In this document: positions 33,404 to 42,287 of the stretch, piece by piece
Layout: every line of letters begins with the position of its first letter
Position numbering within the stretch: the first letter of the stretch is position 1
Source of the DNA: CAYWJT01 sp964458655
GTDB lineage: Bacteria > Acidobacteriota > Aminicenantia > Aminicenantales > Saccharicenantaceae
Length of the DNA: 56,339 nt
Assembly (NCBI GenBank): GCA_964458655.1
Contig: CAYWJT010000011.1
Span: forward strand, 1-56,339
Reading direction: 5' to 3'
Translations under genes and position numbers: made by a program
The notes under the pieces: generated by a model
Told to the model about the DNA's origin: nothing
Seen by the model: the letters and a program-made list of their open reading frames with translations, nothing else
Databases searched by the model: none

Positions 33404-33652
33404 ATGGAGATAAAAGTCCTGGGGCCGGGGTGCCCGAAATGCGGCGAGGTCGAAAAACGCGTCAAGAACGCCCTGGCCGAGCTCGGCATCGCCGCCGACG
33501 TCGAAAAAGTTTCCGACATCAAGAGGATCATGGGCTACGGGGTTTTCGCGACGCCGGCCCTCATCATCAACGGCAAGGTCAAGTCCTCGGGCCATATCCC
33601 CAGGCTCGAGGAGATAAAGGACTGGATCAAGGCCGAGGCGGCCCAATCCTGA
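33404..33652 (+). CDS. Small thioredoxin/glutaredoxin-fold protein (MTH895/TM0996 type)
   Basis: An 82-residue cytoplasmic redox protein: MEIKVLGPGCPKCGEVEKRV gives an active-site C-P-K-C, then ADVEKVSDIKRIMGYGVFATPALIINGKVKSSGHIP with the cis-Pro of the thioredoxin fold (ATPAL). Such minimal 'thioredoxin family' proteins often sit next to DUF318 permeases and ArsR regulators in anaerobes. It probably keeps a cysteine of the permease or its cargo reduced. AAGGAGG lies 6 bases before ATG 33404; the upstream part of the open frame has no support. Confidence 0.88.
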   Translation: MEIKVLGPGCPKCGEVEKRVKNALAELGIAADVEKVSDIKRIMGYGVFATPALIINGKVKSSGHIPRLEEIKDWIKAEAAQS

Positions 33653-33753
33653 GGTCCGACGGCCGTATATAAGGCCAGATCCCGGCGGCCGCCGGATTGA
33701 CTTGCCGGGCTTTTGGGCGCATCATACCGGCTGAGTTTCGGAGGACACGCCCC

Positions 33754-34347
33754 ATGAGCAAGAGAACCCTGGCGAGGCGGACGGCCGCGTGGGTCGCGGC
33801 GGCCCTTTGCGCCGCCCTGGTCGCGCCTCTCGACGCGAAGGAGATCTTCCGGGGCCGGATGCTGACCGGCAGGGCCCCGATCGAACCCCCCTATGTCGAT
33901 GTCCAGCTCGAGATAGAGAGCTGGACGACGCCGGAGGAGATCCGCCAGCTCAACGACGTTCTGGCCCAGACCGGGATAGACGCCTTCCTCGCGGCCTTCA
34001 GCGCCGCCAAGAAAGGCGTCGTCCGTTTCCTGTACGCCCGCGGCTACAACATGGAGATCCATATGGCCCAGGTCCTGCCCACGGAAAAAGGCAAGAAGGT
34101 CGTGGTCTTCCTCAACCGACAGGCCTGGTCCCAGGGCAGTTACCTGGTCCGCGGCCACAACTATTTCATGGTCATCGAGCTCGACTTGAACGAGAAGGGC
34201 CGAGGCGAGGGCCGTTTCTACGAGGACGCCCAGATCCAGCTTGACCCCAACCTGGGCAAGATCCAGATGGGCAATTACGATTCCGCGCCGAAGGTCTTGG
34301 TTCAGGTCCAGGAAGTGGTCCAGAAGGAAAAGCCGCCCAAGAAGTAA
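33754..34347 (+). CDS. Exported protein of unknown function upstream of murJ
   Basis: A 197-residue protein with a signal peptide (TAAWVAAALCAALVAPLDA) and a soluble mature domain with LRQLND-like helices and QVLPTEKGKKVVVFLNRQAW, YLVRGHNYFMVIELDLNEKG and GRGEGRFYEDAQIQLDPNLG. No family recognised. GGAGG precedes ATG 33754. The murJ start is only 10 bases downstream, so the two genes are co-transcribed and may both act in the envelope. Confidence 0.6.
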   Translation: MSKRTLARRTAAWVAAALCAALVAPLDAKEIFRGRMLTGRAPIEPPYVDVQLEIESWTTPEEIRQLNDVLAQTGIDAFLAAFSAAKKGVVRFLYARGYNMEIHMAQVLPTEKGKKVVVFLNRQAWSQGSYLVRGHNYFMVIELDLNEKGRGEGRFYEDAQIQLDPNLGKIQMGNYDSAPKVLVQVQEVVQKEKPPKK

Positions 34348-34356
34348 GCCGCCTCC

Positions 34357-35913
34357 ATGGAAGACCTGTCGCGCGGCGTCCGTTCCTTCACCGTCGGCAC
34401 CGCGGTCTCGCGCGTGACTGGGCTGCTCCGTGAATCGGTGTTCGCCCACCTGTTCGGCGTCGGCGCCGCGACCGACGCCTTCAACGTGGCCTTCCGCATC
34501 CCCAACCTGCTCCGGGACCTCTTCGCCGAGACCGCTCTGTCGGCGGCCTTCGTGCCGGTGCTGACGGCCGAGAAGGCCAGGGGCAAGGAGGCCCAGAACC
34601 GGCTGGCCTCTAACATATTTAACGTCCTCTTCGTCTTCACCGGCGCGGTTTCGATCGCCGGCGCCCTGCTTTCTCCCTGGCTGGCGCGCGTCATCGCCTT
34701 CGGTTTCGGCGGCGTCCCCGGCAAGATCGAGCTGACCGCCGACCTCACGGCCGTCCTCTTCCCCTTCCTGCTTTTCGTCAGCCTGAGCGCCTGGGCCATG
34801 AGCTACCTCAACACCGAGAAGTCCTTTTTCCTGCCGGCGCTCGCCCCGGCCTTCTTCAACCTGTTCTCCATCATCGTGCCTGTCGTCATGTACGGTTGGT
34901 ACACGGCCCGAGGCGGCAAGCCCATCTTCGGCATGGCCTGGGGAGTTCTAATAGGCGGCCTGATGCAGTTCGCCGTCCAGATGCCGCTCGTCCGGAAGAA
35001 GGGCTTCAGGTACAGCCTCTATTTCAACCTGCGCGACCCGGGGTTCCGGCGGGTGATGGCCCTCTTCCTGCCCGTGGCCGTCGGCCTGGCCGGCACCCGG
35101 GTCAACGTCCTGGTCAACACCATCCTCGTGACGCCCCTGGCCCAGGGCAGCGTCAGCTGGCTCAACTACGCCTTCCGCATCATGCACCTGCCGCTCGGCC
35201 TGTTTGGGATCGCCGTGGGCACGGTGGCCCTGCCGTCGCTTTCGCGCCTGGCGCTCGAGAACGACACCGCCGCGGTGAAGAGCACCCTCGCCGATTCGCT
35301 CAAGATGGTCCTGTTCCTGACCGTGCCGGCCTCGGCTCTCCTCTGCTTTCTGTCGGTGCCGGTGACGCGCGTCATTTACCAGCGCGGGCATTTCACGGCC
35401 GCCGACACGGCCACCACCGCAGGCGCACTGGTCCTCTACACGCTGGGCATCCCCTTCATGTCGGCCCTGCGCAACGTGGCCTCCGTCTTCTACGCCTACA
35501 AGGACGCCCGGACGCCGATGTGGGCGAGCTTCGCCTCGATAGCCCTGAACATCGTCCTGAACCTCAGCCTGATGTGGGTCATCGGCTACCGGGCCTTTCC
35601 CCTTTCGACCTCGCTCGCGGCGGTGCTCAACGTGGGCATCCTGCTCGCCCTGCTGCCGAAAAAGATCGGGCCGTTCGACCTGAAGCCGCTCGGAGCCTAC
35701 CTGGCCCGGGTCACGGTGGCTTCCGCGGCCGGGGGCGCCGCCGCCTGGCTTGTGAACGGCGCGGTCGAGTCCCGCCTGGGCACGGGCTTCCTGTTCACGC
35801 TCGGCGGCCTGGCCGTTTCGGCCGCGGCGGGCCTGGCCGTTTTCTTTGCCGCCTCGCGCCTGCTCGGGGTATCCGAGACGAAGGATTTCGTGAGGCGTTT
35901 CCTGAGGCGTTGA
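34357..35913 (+). CDS. murJ: Lipid II flippase MurJ
   Basis: A 518-residue membrane protein with about 14 helices that flips lipid II across the inner membrane for peptidoglycan synthesis. It begins with the MVN/MurJ signature FTVGTAVSRVTGLLRESVFAHLFGVGAATDAFNVAFRIPNLLRDLFAE. It also has ALSAAFVPVL, the substrate-cavity region AVGLAGTRVNVLVNTILVTPLAQG, and the later SALLCFLSVPVTRVIYQRGHF. The length matches the family. It sits 10 bases after the exported unknown protein. Confidence 0.93.
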   Translation: MEDLSRGVRSFTVGTAVSRVTGLLRESVFAHLFGVGAATDAFNVAFRIPNLLRDLFAETALSAAFVPVLTAEKARGKEAQNRLASNIFNVLFVFTGAVSIAGALLSPWLARVIAFGFGGVPGKIELTADLTAVLFPFLLFVSLSAWAMSYLNTEKSFFLPALAPAFFNLFSIIVPVVMYGWYTARGGKPIFGMAWGVLIGGLMQFAVQMPLVRKKGFRYSLYFNLRDPGFRRVMALFLPVAVGLAGTRVNVLVNTILVTPLAQGSVSWLNYAFRIMHLPLGLFGIAVGTVALPSLSRLALENDTAAVKSTLADSLKMVLFLTVPASALLCFLSVPVTRVIYQRGHFTAADTATTAGALVLYTLGIPFMSALRNVASVFYAYKDARTPMWASFASIALNIVLNLSLMWVIGYRAFPLSTSLAAVLNVGILLALLPKKIGPFDLKPLGAYLARVTVASAAGGAAAWLVNGAVESRLGTGFLFTLGGLAVSAAAGLAVFFAASRLLGVSETKDFVRRFLRR

Positions 35914-36093
35914 GAAGCGCCGGGTCCGTACCGCTCCGGAAAACTGCCATGCACGGTGGACAAGCGGCTGTCAGGCCCACGGGGGCCCGGCCTTGAAAGA
36001 CGGCTTAGCTGATAACCGTGAGCGCCAGGCCGGTGTTGCCTTTATGCTTGTTATGCTTGCCGGAAAGCTTTGTCCCGGCGGGCGGACTTCCGT

Positions 36094-36111
36094 TATAATG
36101 CTCCGATAATG
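36094..36111 (+). promoter_or_regulatory. -10 element next to the MFS start (possible leaderless message)
   Basis: A perfect TATAAT (36094-36099) with a weak TTGTCC 18 bases upstream ends only nine bases before ATG 36109, and no Shine-Dalgarno lies between. Transcription from this element would start within a few bases of the ATG. Confidence 0.45.
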
Positions 36112-37515
36112 ACGGACCACGGCGACGCGCAGGCACGGGAGCGGGCCGTTGTAAGGCGGACCGTGCTGGCGGCCGCCTCCATCGCCGCTTTCCTGACCCC
36201 GTTCATGAGCTCTGGCATCAACATCGGCATGCCTGCCATCGGACGGGAGCTGGACATGAGCGCGGTCTCGCTGGGCTGGGTGGCCACGGCCTACCAGCTG
36301 ACGGCGGCCATGTTCCTCGTCCCCTTCGGCCGGCTGGCCGACATCGTCGGCCGCAAACGGATCTTCGGCCTCGGGCTCGCGGTCAACATGTCAGGCTCCG
36401 CGCTGGCCGCCCTGGCCCGGACGGGCTGGGCGCTCATCCTGTTCCGCGGCCTGCAGGGCGTCGGCGGGGCCATGATCTTCGGGACGGGCATCGCCATGTT
36501 GACCTCGGTTTATCCGGCCGGGGAGAGGGGCAGGGCGCTGGGCATCAACACGGCCGCCACCTATCTCGGCCTTTCCCTCGGCCCGGTTCTGGGCGGGTTC
36601 CTGGTCCGTTTCCTGGGTTGGAGGAGCATCTTCTGGGTCAACATCCCGCTGGCCGCGTCCGCTCTCCTCATCGTGCTCCTGAACCTGCGCGGGGATTGGG
36701 CCGAGTCGCGGGGCGAGCGTTTCGACTGGCAGGGTTCGCTCGTCTTCGGTCTGGGGCTGGTGGCCCTGATGACCGGGTTCTCGAGGCTGCCTTCGACCAT
36801 CGGCGCGGCGCTCACGGCCGGCGGCCTGGTCCTGCTCGCGCTTTTCATCCGCCACGAATCGCGCGTCGAGAGCCCGGTCCTCGACGTCGGGCTCTTCCGC
36901 GGCAACCGGGTTTTCGCCTTTTCCAACCTGGCGGCCCTGGTCAACTACAGCGCCACCTTCGCGGTGGGCTTCCTGCTCAGCCTCTACCTGCAGTACATCA
37001 AGGCGCTGCCGCCGCACAGCGCCGGTTTCGTCCTGCTGGCCCAGCCCGCGGTGATGGCGCTGGCCTCGCCCTTCGCCGGCCGTCTCTCGGACAGGGTCGA
37101 GCCGCGCATCATAGCGTCCCTGGGCATGGCCCTGACGAGCCTGGGCCTGCTGGCCCTCTCGTTCCTGAGGCCGTGGACGCCCCTGCCGGTCGTCCTGCTG
37201 ATGCTCGGCGGACTGGGGCTGGGCTTCGGCCTGTTCTCCTCTCCGAACACGAACGCGGTCATGGGGTCGGTGGAACGCAGGAACTTCGGAGTGGCCTCGG
37301 CCACCCTGGGCACGATGCGGCTCTCGGGCCAGATGTTCAACGCCGGCACGACCATGATGATATTCGCCCTGTTCCTAGGCGGCGCCCGCATCGTGCCGGA
37401 ACTTTACCCCGTCTTCCTCAAGGCCATGAAGACGGCCTTCTTCTTATACGCCTGCATCTGTTTCGCGGGCGTCTTCGCCTCGCTCGCCAGGGGCAACCGG
37501 CCTGTGAACGGCTGA
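36109..37515 (+). CDS. MFS transporter, DHA2-like (EmrB/QacA type)
   Basis: A 468-residue, roughly 14-helix major facilitator. Motif A is GRLADIVGRKRIFGLG. The antiporter motif C region is AATYLGLSLGPVLGGFLVRFLGWRSIFWVNIP, characteristic of DHA2 drug/proton antiporters. The second-half motif is GRLSDRVEPRI. It probably exports drugs or metabolites in exchange for protons. ATG 36109 is preceded closely by TATAAT, with no Shine-Dalgarno. It is monocistronic. Confidence 0.87.
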   Translation: MTDHGDAQARERAVVRRTVLAAASIAAFLTPFMSSGINIGMPAIGRELDMSAVSLGWVATAYQLTAAMFLVPFGRLADIVGRKRIFGLGLAVNMSGSALAALARTGWALILFRGLQGVGGAMIFGTGIAMLTSVYPAGERGRALGINTAATYLGLSLGPVLGGFLVRFLGWRSIFWVNIPLAASALLIVLLNLRGDWAESRGERFDWQGSLVFGLGLVALMTGFSRLPSTIGAALTAGGLVLLALFIRHESRVESPVLDVGLFRGNRVFAFSNLAALVNYSATFAVGFLLSLYLQYIKALPPHSAGFVLLAQPAVMALASPFAGRLSDRVEPRIIASLGMALTSLGLLALSFLRPWTPLPVVLLMLGGLGLGFGLFSSPNTNAVMGSVERRNFGVASATLGTMRLSGQMFNAGTTMMIFALFLGGARIVPELYPVFLKAMKTAFFLYACICFAGVFASLARGNRPVNG

Positions 37516-37680
37516 GATGCCGACAGAAAAAGGAATGTCAACACCAGAAGCCTTTCGATATCGTCTTAAGACTTCCACCATCGAACCGGACTTGTCTGGT
37601 GATTCTCACGGCCGCCGAGGCCGGCGGCGGGGAATTCCCGATAATTGAATCTAACCGGGGTGGCTGCTGCGATTTCTTGA

Positions 37681-37699
37681 GGGGACAGGCACCGACTTT
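37681..37699 (+). repeat. GGGGACAGGCACCGACTTT repeat-like sequence
   Basis: Lies in the 349-base gap 37516-37864 between the MFS gene and the next gene. It shares its GGGGACAG head with the 21-base repeats at 48876 and 55910. Single copy here. The rest of the gap holds GC-rich inverted repeats (GCGCGCGC near 37783) and the promoter at 37815; no gene is seen. Confidence 0.35.
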
Positions 37700-37814
37700 A
37701 TCGAGCCGTCGTCCGGACGGCGCCGGTTACCTGGTTTTCGAGCGCTCTAGGCAGCCGGCCGCCCCGGCGGAAACAGGACCCGCGCGCGCTTTTCGCCGGC
37801 GCGCCCGAAATGCC

Positions 37815-37844
37815 TTGAAACCTCGCGCGCCGGGATAATACAAT
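37815..37844 (+). promoter_or_regulatory. promoter of the enolase-superfamily gene
   Basis: TTGAAA (37815-37820) and TACAAT (37839-37844) are 18 bases apart. AAAGGAG follows just before ATG 37865. Confidence 0.5.
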
Positions 37845-37864
37845 GAGCTTAGAAAGGAGCGGTC

Positions 37865-39082
37865 ATGACCATCTCCCGTAAGCAATTCCTCAGGTACATG
37901 GGTCTGGGCGCCGTCGGGGCGGGCGCCGGCCTTGTAACGGGCGCGGCGCCGTCCAGAGCCTTCGGCCGGGCGGCGGAAGAAGCCAAAAGGCTCAAGATAA
38001 CCGCGATCGAGATCTTCCTCTTCGACATCCCGCTCGCCGAGCCGTTCCGTATCGCCATCGGCGAGATGAGGTCGGCGGCCGACGTTCTGGTGCGCGTCCA
38101 CACCGACCAGGGCGTCACGGGCATTGGCGAGGCCTGTCCCTTCCCGCCGATCACGGGAGAGACACAGGCCACCAACGCCGCCGCCGCCCGCAGCCTGCGC
38201 GAGATGCTCCTCGGCAAGGACCCGCTAGCCTGGAACACCATCGTGCGCGGGTTCGGCGCGCTCGTCCATTCCAACCCCAGCGCCGCCGCGGCCTACGACA
38301 TGGCCCTGTTCGACATCCTGGGCAAGGTCGCCGGCCTGCCTCTTTTCCGGCTCCTCGGCGGCAGCCGGACCGAGTTCGAGACAGACATCACGGTCGGCAT
38401 CGACACGCCGGAGCGCATGGCCGCCCGGGCCCGCAAGTTCGCCGCCGCGGGCTACAAGACCATCAAGGTCAAGGTCGGGCTCGACCCTGACGAGGATGTC
38501 AAGCGGCTGGAGGCCGTGCGCCGCGCGATCGGCGGCTCGATCAAGATGCGCATCGACGCCAACCAGGGCTGGACCGTGCCGGTCGCGATCTACGCCCTGA
38601 AGAAGATGGAGAAGGTCGGCATCCAGTTCGCGGAGCAGCCGGTCGGCGCGCGGGATTTCGAGGGCCTCAAGGCCGTGAGGGCCGCGAGCCCCATCCCGGT
38701 CATGGCCGACGAGTCCTGCTTCCTGCCGTCCGACGCCCTGCGGCTCATCCGCGACGACGCCTGCGATTACATGAACATCAAGCTGATGAAGGCCGGCGGC
38801 GTCGCCAACTCCGTGCGCATCGCCCATATCGCCGACGCCGCGGGCATGCGCTGCATGGTCGGCTGCATGATCGACTCCCGGGTGGCCCTGACCGCGGCCG
38901 CCCACGTCGTGGCCTCGCAGGAGAACATCGTCTTCGCCGACCTCGACGGCAACTCGGAGCATGTCGAGGACCCGGTCGTCGACGGCATCTCGGTCAAGAA
39001 GGGCGTCATCACGCTGCCCGAGAAGCCCGGGTTGGGCTGTGACGTAGACCCGGCTTTCCTCAAGAGGCTCGAGAAGGTCTGA
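37865..39082 (+). CDS. Dipeptide epimerase-like enolase-superfamily enzyme with a Tat-like signal
   Basis: A 405-residue member of the mandelate racemase/muconate lactonizing group, of the L-Ala-D/L-Glu epimerase type. The KxK motif is KVK (Lys201, Lys203), metal ligands are Asp231 (RIDANQGW), Glu257 (AEQPV) and Asp282 (ADES), and the second catalytic Lys is Lys306 (NIKLMKAGG). All are present, so it should be active. Unlike typical cytoplasmic epimerases it begins with SRKQFLRYMGLGAVGAGAG, a Tat-like signal with Arg-Lys in place of Arg-Arg. It may epimerise murein or diet-derived dipeptides in the periplasm. Four bases separate it from the next gene. Confidence 0.85.
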   Translation: MTISRKQFLRYMGLGAVGAGAGLVTGAAPSRAFGRAAEEAKRLKITAIEIFLFDIPLAEPFRIAIGEMRSAADVLVRVHTDQGVTGIGEACPFPPITGETQATNAAAARSLREMLLGKDPLAWNTIVRGFGALVHSNPSAAAAYDMALFDILGKVAGLPLFRLLGGSRTEFETDITVGIDTPERMAARARKFAAAGYKTIKVKVGLDPDEDVKRLEAVRRAIGGSIKMRIDANQGWTVPVAIYALKKMEKVGIQFAEQPVGARDFEGLKAVRAASPIPVMADESCFLPSDALRLIRDDACDYMNIKLMKAGGVANSVRIAHIADAAGMRCMVGCMIDSRVALTAAAHVVASQENIVFADLDGNSEHVEDPVVDGISVKKGVITLPEKPGLGCDVDPAFLKRLEKV

Positions 39083-39086
39083 AACC

Positions 39087-40106
39087 GTGGCGGGAGCGGA
39101 AAGGAAAGTCAGGTGGGGCGTGCTGGGCTGCGCCGGCATCGCCGGCCGGACGTTCATCCCGGCCCTGCTCAAGGCGCGGAACGCAGAAGCCTGGTCCATA
39201 GCCTCGCGCGACCCGGGGAAGGCCCGGGAGTGGGCCGGCCGGTTCGGGTTCGAGAGGAGCGCGCCGACCTACGAGGCCCTGCTCGAAGACCCGGCGGTCG
39301 AGGCCGTTTACATCCCGCTCCCGAACAACCTGCACGCAGAGTGGTCCGTCAGGGCCGCCCGGGCCGGCAAGCACGTGCTGTGCGAGAAGCCGATGGCCAT
39401 GAGCGCGGTCGAGGTCCGGCTCATGGCCGCCGAGGCCGCCAAGGCCGGCGTGCTGCTTGCCGAAGCCTTCATGTACAGGTTCCACCCACGGACGGAAAAG
39501 GCGCTCGCTCTGGTCCGGGATGGGGCGGTGGGCGCCGTCCGTTCCCTCCATTCGTCGTTCACTATCTCGATGCCTCCCGACACGGCGAACTACCGCTGGC
39601 ACCCGGAGATGGGCGGCGGCGCCCTGTACGACCTGGGCTGCTATCCCATAAACGCGGCCCGGCTGGTCTTCGGCGAAGAGCCGGTTTCGGTTTTCGCCCG
39701 GGCCGTGTTTCACCCTGTCCACGGCGTCGATGTCAGGCTGCACGCGCTGCTCGAGTTCAGCGGCGGCCGCGCCGCCCACGCGGAATGCTCATTCGACACC
39801 GTCTTCCAGAGCCGGCTCGAGGTGGTGGGGGAGACGGGCGCGGTCCGACTCGATCGGGCCTTCTCGGCCAAGGACTTCGAAGTCGAGATCGAGCTCGTCC
39901 GGGACCGGGGCGTCGAACGTATCCCCGCCGGCCGTCACGACCAGTTCCGGCTGATGATCGAGCACTTCAGCGACTGCGCTCTCACCGGCAAACAGCCGCG
40001 CTGGGGAGCCGACGATGCCGAGAAGAACATGCGGGTCATCGAGGCCTGCTTCGCCTCGGCCCGTTCAGGAATGCCGGTCAGCCTCGCTTCCGCCGCGGGC
40101 TCATGA
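39087..40106 (+). CDS. Gfo/Idh/MocA-family oxidoreductase
   Basis: A 339-residue NAD(P)-dependent oxidoreductase. The Rossmann start is VRWGVLGCAGIAGRTFIPALL, then AVYIPLPNNLHAEWSVRAARAGKHVLCEKPMA with the catalytic-type EKP, and the C-terminal alpha/beta domain has MGGGALYDLGCYPINAARLVFGEEP. These resemble sugar, dihydrodiol or biliverdin dehydrogenase-like members. It starts with GTG 39087, four bases after the epimerase gene, so the two form an operon. The substrate is not shown by sequence. A 280-base gap (40107-40386) follows with nothing recognisable. Confidence 0.87.
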   Translation: MAGAERKVRWGVLGCAGIAGRTFIPALLKARNAEAWSIASRDPGKAREWAGRFGFERSAPTYEALLEDPAVEAVYIPLPNNLHAEWSVRAARAGKHVLCEKPMAMSAVEVRLMAAEAAKAGVLLAEAFMYRFHPRTEKALALVRDGAVGAVRSLHSSFTISMPPDTANYRWHPEMGGGALYDLGCYPINAARLVFGEEPVSVFARAVFHPVHGVDVRLHALLEFSGGRAAHAECSFDTVFQSRLEVVGETGAVRLDRAFSAKDFEVEIELVRDRGVERIPAGRHDQFRLMIEHFSDCALTGKQPRWGADDAEKNMRVIEACFASARSGMPVSLASAAGS

Positions 40107-40386
40107 GTTGCGGCTCAGCCTCGAGCTTATCAGCCGGTTGAGGTTCAGGCGATACTATTGTCAAGCCCTTTTCATCGGGCGGCGACACTATTCAGGACGA
40201 CGACACGGTTCTTTGTTTCTCGTTGAGGCCGGAAGCCTGACGTCGGAGAGGTCGGGGCCGGGCACCCTGCCGATCACCGGCCGCCCGGCGACCGGGCTCG
40301 CGGCGCTGCCGTCCGAACGGAAAAGCGACGGCTGAGCGGGTCAGGCTGACCGGCCCGAGTCCGCCCGGCTGTGGTAAAATGCGGTC

Positions 40387-41451
40387 ATGACTTCGCGCGA
40401 GCGTGTCCTGGCCGTGTTCGCGGGAGAGCTTCCCGACCGCGTCCCGGTCTGGCTGGGCGCCTCGCCCGAGTTCCGGGAGCTCGCCCGGAGCAAGGCCGGC
40501 CTGGCAACCGACGAGGAGCTGGCCCTGCTCGTGGGCGACGACTTCCGCCGCGTCCAGGCGAGATACGCCGGCCCCCCGGAATTCAGCCCCGACTCCAACC
40601 TGCGGCATCCCGAGGCCACTTCACGCACGCCTTTCGGCGTCGAGCGCCGGGGCATCGGCTGCGGCCAACCCATCGGTCATCCGCTCGCCGGCGCCCGCTC
40701 CGTCGCCGACATCGAAGCCTGCGCCTGGCCCGACCCGAACTGGATGGATGTTTCGCGCCTGCGGGCTGACGCCCGGGACTGGGACGGCCGCTTCGCCGTC
40801 CTGGGCGGCGACTGGGCCCCATTCTTCCACGACGCCATCGACCTCGTCGGCATGGAGAACCTCATGGTCTGGCTCATCGAAAGGCCGGACCTGGTCGACA
40901 CTCTCCTCGGCCGCATAGTCGATTATTATTTCCGGGTCAACGTCAGGATCTTCGAGGCCGCCGCCGACGTCATTGACATCTTCTTCATGGGCAACGACTT
41001 CGGCACCCAGAACGGCCCGGTCGTGAGCGAGGCGGTCTTCCGGCGTTTCTTCGTCCCGCACCTGGCGCGGCTGGCCGGGCTCGGGCACGACTTCGGCCTC
41101 AAGGTCATGCTGCACTGCTGCGGCGGATTCTTCCCGCTCATGCCGGCCATGATCGAGGCCGGCATCGATGCCCTCCAGGCGCTGCAGCCGGACGCCCGCG
41201 GCATGGCGCCGGCCGCGCTCAAAGCCGCCTTCGGCGGCCGCGTCGTCTTCAACGGCTGCATAGATACCCACAACTGGCTCATCGCCGGCACGCCGGAGCT
41301 CGTCCGGACAAAGACCCGCGAAGTCCTGGAGGTCATGATGCCCGGCGGCGGCTACATCGCCTCGCCCAGCCACGATTACCTTCTTCCCGAAACACCGGTC
41401 GAGAACGTCTTCGCCCTCTACGAGACCGTGCGGGAATACGGACGATATTGA
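40387..41451 (+). CDS. Uroporphyrinogen-decarboxylase-fold (UroD/MtaA-like) protein
   Basis: A 354-residue TIM-barrel protein of the UroD superfamily. It starts SRERVLAVFAGELPDRVPVWLG, and near residue 239 has the His-x-Cys zinc motif MLHCCGG seen in the methylcobamide methyltransferase branch. Later segments are NGCIDTHNWLIAGTPELVR and GGGYIASPSHDYLLPETPVENV. Haem biosynthesis is unlikely because no other such genes are nearby; a corrinoid-linked methyl transfer or other role is more plausible. TAAAAT (40375-40380) ends six bases before the ATG with no Shine-Dalgarno, so the message may be leaderless. Confidence 0.82.
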   Translation: MTSRERVLAVFAGELPDRVPVWLGASPEFRELARSKAGLATDEELALLVGDDFRRVQARYAGPPEFSPDSNLRHPEATSRTPFGVERRGIGCGQPIGHPLAGARSVADIEACAWPDPNWMDVSRLRADARDWDGRFAVLGGDWAPFFHDAIDLVGMENLMVWLIERPDLVDTLLGRIVDYYFRVNVRIFEAAADVIDIFFMGNDFGTQNGPVVSEAVFRRFFVPHLARLAGLGHDFGLKVMLHCCGGFFPLMPAMIEAGIDALQALQPDARGMAPAALKAAFGGRVVFNGCIDTHNWLIAGTPELVRTKTREVLEVMMPGGGYIASPSHDYLLPETPVENVFALYETVREYGRY

Positions 41452-41519
41452 ACGGCGGCGGCAGCCGCGCCGGGGTCCGGGCGGGACGCTCTTCAGCATG
41501 GTATAATGGCGTCCTGATC

Positions 41520-42287
41520 ATGGCTGAATTAATCTACCGTAAAGAGTTCACGGTCCACACCTACGAGCTGGACCACCAGGGCCTGTCCCGACCGGTGGCG
41601 CTTCTCCATTATCTCCAGGACGCGGCCGGCGACCACGCAGCCATGTTCGGCCTGTCCGTCCCGGACCTTCTACGGAGAGGCCTGACCTGGGTGCTGTCCC
41701 GCTACCATGTCCTCTTCCACGGCTGGCCCCGCTGGCGCGAGCGCGTGACCGTGGAGACCTGGCCCTCCGGCCTCAACGATTTCTACGCCCTGCGCGATTT
41801 CATCATGAGGGACGCGGCCGGCGGGGTCTTGCTGACGGGCACGAGCTCCTGGATGATCATCAGCCTGGAGAGGAAAAAGCCGGTCAAGTTGAACGGCACC
41901 GTCACCGCGGACTACCTCCTGGAAAGGCGCGCCCTGGAAGACGATTTCGCGCCGCTTCCCGTGCTGGAGAACGCCGAGCGCGAGCTGAGGCTGCGGGTGC
42001 CGTCGTCGGCGCTCGACCTGAATCGCCACGTCAACAACGCGCATTATATCGAGTGGGCGTTGGAATCGGCGCCGGAAGACGTGCTCCTCAAAGCCCGGCC
42101 GGCCGAGGTCGAAGTCGCCTACCGGGCCGAGGCTTTCTTCGGCGATGAGGTCGTAGCCCGCTGCGGCCGGGCCTCGGGGAACGGCATGGGAGCGTATGAA
42201 GGGCAGGTCTTTTTGCATCAGATCGTCAATTCAGCTTCAGGGGCCGAACTCACCAGATTGAGGACGAGATGGCTAAAACAGGCCTGA
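41520..42287 (+). CDS. Acyl-ACP thioesterase (FatA/FatB-like double hotdog)
   Basis: A 255-residue thioesterase. The N-terminal hotdog has TVHTYELDHQGLSRPVALLHYLQDAAGDHA and LTWVLSRYHVLFHGWPRWRERVTVETWPSG. The C-terminal hotdog has the catalytic-type SSALDLNRHVNNAHYIEWALE. This is the Acyl-ACP_TE family, which frees fatty acids from acyl carrier protein. TATAAT (41502-41507) is 12 bases before ATG 41520 and no ribosome site is visible between. Its end overlaps the GWxTD gene start by 19 bases. Confidence 0.9.
   Translation: MAELIYRKEFTVHTYELDHQGLSRPVALLHYLQDAAGDHAAMFGLSVPDLLRRGLTWVLSRYHVLFHGWPRWRERVTVETWPSGLNDFYALRDFIMRDAAGGVLLTGTSSWMIISLERKKPVKLNGTVTADYLLERRALEDDFAPLPVLENAERELRLRVPSSALDLNRHVNNAHYIEWALESAPEDVLLKARPAEVEVAYRAEAFFGDEVVARCGRASGNGMGAYEGQVFLHQIVNSASGAELTRLRTRWLKQA

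Noticed and set aside
40387..41451. Haem-pathway uroporphyrinogen decarboxylase (hemE)
   Set aside because: The HCCGG zinc-type motif and lack of haem genes nearby fit the methyltransferase-like branch better.
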